The position numbers and the translations under genes are program-made. Source: JAKPRU01 sp029568995 (GTDB taxonomy: Bacteria > Hinthialibacterota > Hinthialibacteria > Hinthialibacterales > JAKPRU01). Taken from it: 14,018 nucleotides of DNA. The notes beneath the pieces are model-generated. The model saw only the letters and a list, made by a program, of their open reading frames with translations, had not been told where the DNA came from and did not search any database. The DNA is taken from assembly GCA_035430965.1 (NCBI GenBank), contig DAOMHQ010000143.1, positions 1 to 14,018 of the forward strand. Reading direction: 5' to 3'. Of the stretch, positions 13,756 through 14,018 are shown piece after piece (the stretch's first letter is position 1; each line of letters opens with the position of its first letter).

Positions 13756-14018
13756 AATCCCCAATCCCCAATCCCCAATCCGCAATCCCCAATCCCCAAT
13801 CCCCAATCCGCAATCCCCAATCCGCAATCCCCAATCCCCAATCCCCAATCCGCAATCTGCAATCCGCAATCCCCAATCCCCAATCCCCAATCCGCAATCC
13901 CCAATCCACAATCCGCAATCTGCAATCCCCAATCCGCAATCCCCAATCGGCAATCCCCAATCGGCAATCCGCAATCCCCAATCCGCAATCCCCAATCCCC
14001 AATCCGCAATCCCCAATC
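13756..14018 (+). repeat. Heptanucleotide tandem array AATCNNC
   Basis: 37 complete 7-nt units plus AATC at the window edge, with no insertion or deletion over 263 nt. By hand count: AATCCCC 21, AATCCGC 11, AATCTGC 2, AATCGGC 2, AATCCAC 1. Only the fifth and sixth bases of the unit vary. The block CCC-CCC-CCC-CGC recurs at units 1-4, 5-8, 11-14 and 17-20, so there is higher-order structure. Minus-strand reading frames across it (endless G-I-A-D-W-G-L heptapeptides) are a by-product of the repeat and are not annotated. Heptamer arrays of similar sequence are known in filamentous cyanobacteria as STRR elements. The array continues beyond the window. Confidence 0.95.

Noticed and set aside
13351..14016. 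Minus-strand frames of 121-221 codons with G-I-A-D-W-G-L repeats
   Set aside because: All three minus frames are open only because the 7-nt array has no stop codon. The peptide is a translation of the tandem repeat, with no start context or non-repeat domain.
13756..14018. CRISPR array or telomere-like end
   Set aside because: There are no unique spacers and the period is 7 nt, so it is not CRISPR. The GGGGATT strand recalls telomeric repeats but is degenerate and lies directly next to a chromosomal gene, so there is no support for a telomere.

Overview
The window reads as a stretch of chromosome from a free-living, moderately GC-rich Gram-negative bacterium. An exported PQQ-type beta-propeller protein, a GHL10-type hydrolase, an S41 peptidase and an unassigned membrane-anchored protein carrying signal peptides, together with many dispersed palindromic repeats, suggest a member of the PVC/FCB-like or Sumerlaeota/Hydrogenedentota-like candidate lineages. 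That placement is inference from gene style, not from a marker gene. No tRNA, rRNA, CRISPR array, transposase or phage gene is visible.

Layout. Positions 1-134 hold two copies of a dispersed repeat. Then follow, all on the minus strand: a large exported methyltransferase-like/beta-propeller fusion (135-4034) with its own promoter, and citramalate synthase cimA (4140-5714). Upstream of cimA lies the most striking element of the window: a promoter (5931-5959), a 21-codon leader peptide with seven isoleucine codons (5837-5902), an upstream hairpin, a long antiterminator and a textbook rho-independent terminator (5775-5814). Together they look like a complete ribosome-mediated isoleucine attenuator. 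On the plus strand, folK (6181-6705) runs convergently into metE (6719-9013, minus). Upstream of metE on the minus strand are an S41-family peptidase with an N-terminal Ig-like domain (9114-10499) and an uncharacterised membrane-anchored protein (10527-11651), separated by 27 nt and probably co-transcribed. A secreted GHL10 glycoside-hydrolase-like protein (11913-13085, minus) follows. The right end carries a small lysine-rich plus-strand gene (13465-13668) whose ribosome binding site sits in a hairpin, and then an unbroken heptanucleotide tandem array (13756 to the window end).

How the parts fit. cimA makes (R)-citramalate from pyruvate and acetyl-CoA for isoleucine synthesis, and the leader peptide senses isoleucine, so regulator and product match. 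metE (methionine) and folK (folate) are housekeeping biosynthesis genes with no visible operon partners here. The exported proteins have no common pathway that can be read from the sequence.

Intergenic DNA is unusually rich in short repeats: a 52-nt element, a 26-nt palindrome, nested GC hairpins, and two heptamer arrays (AATTRAR and AATCNNC types). Two genes (10527-11651 and 11913-13085) are best explained by TTG starts placed 7-8 nt after a perfect GGAGG.
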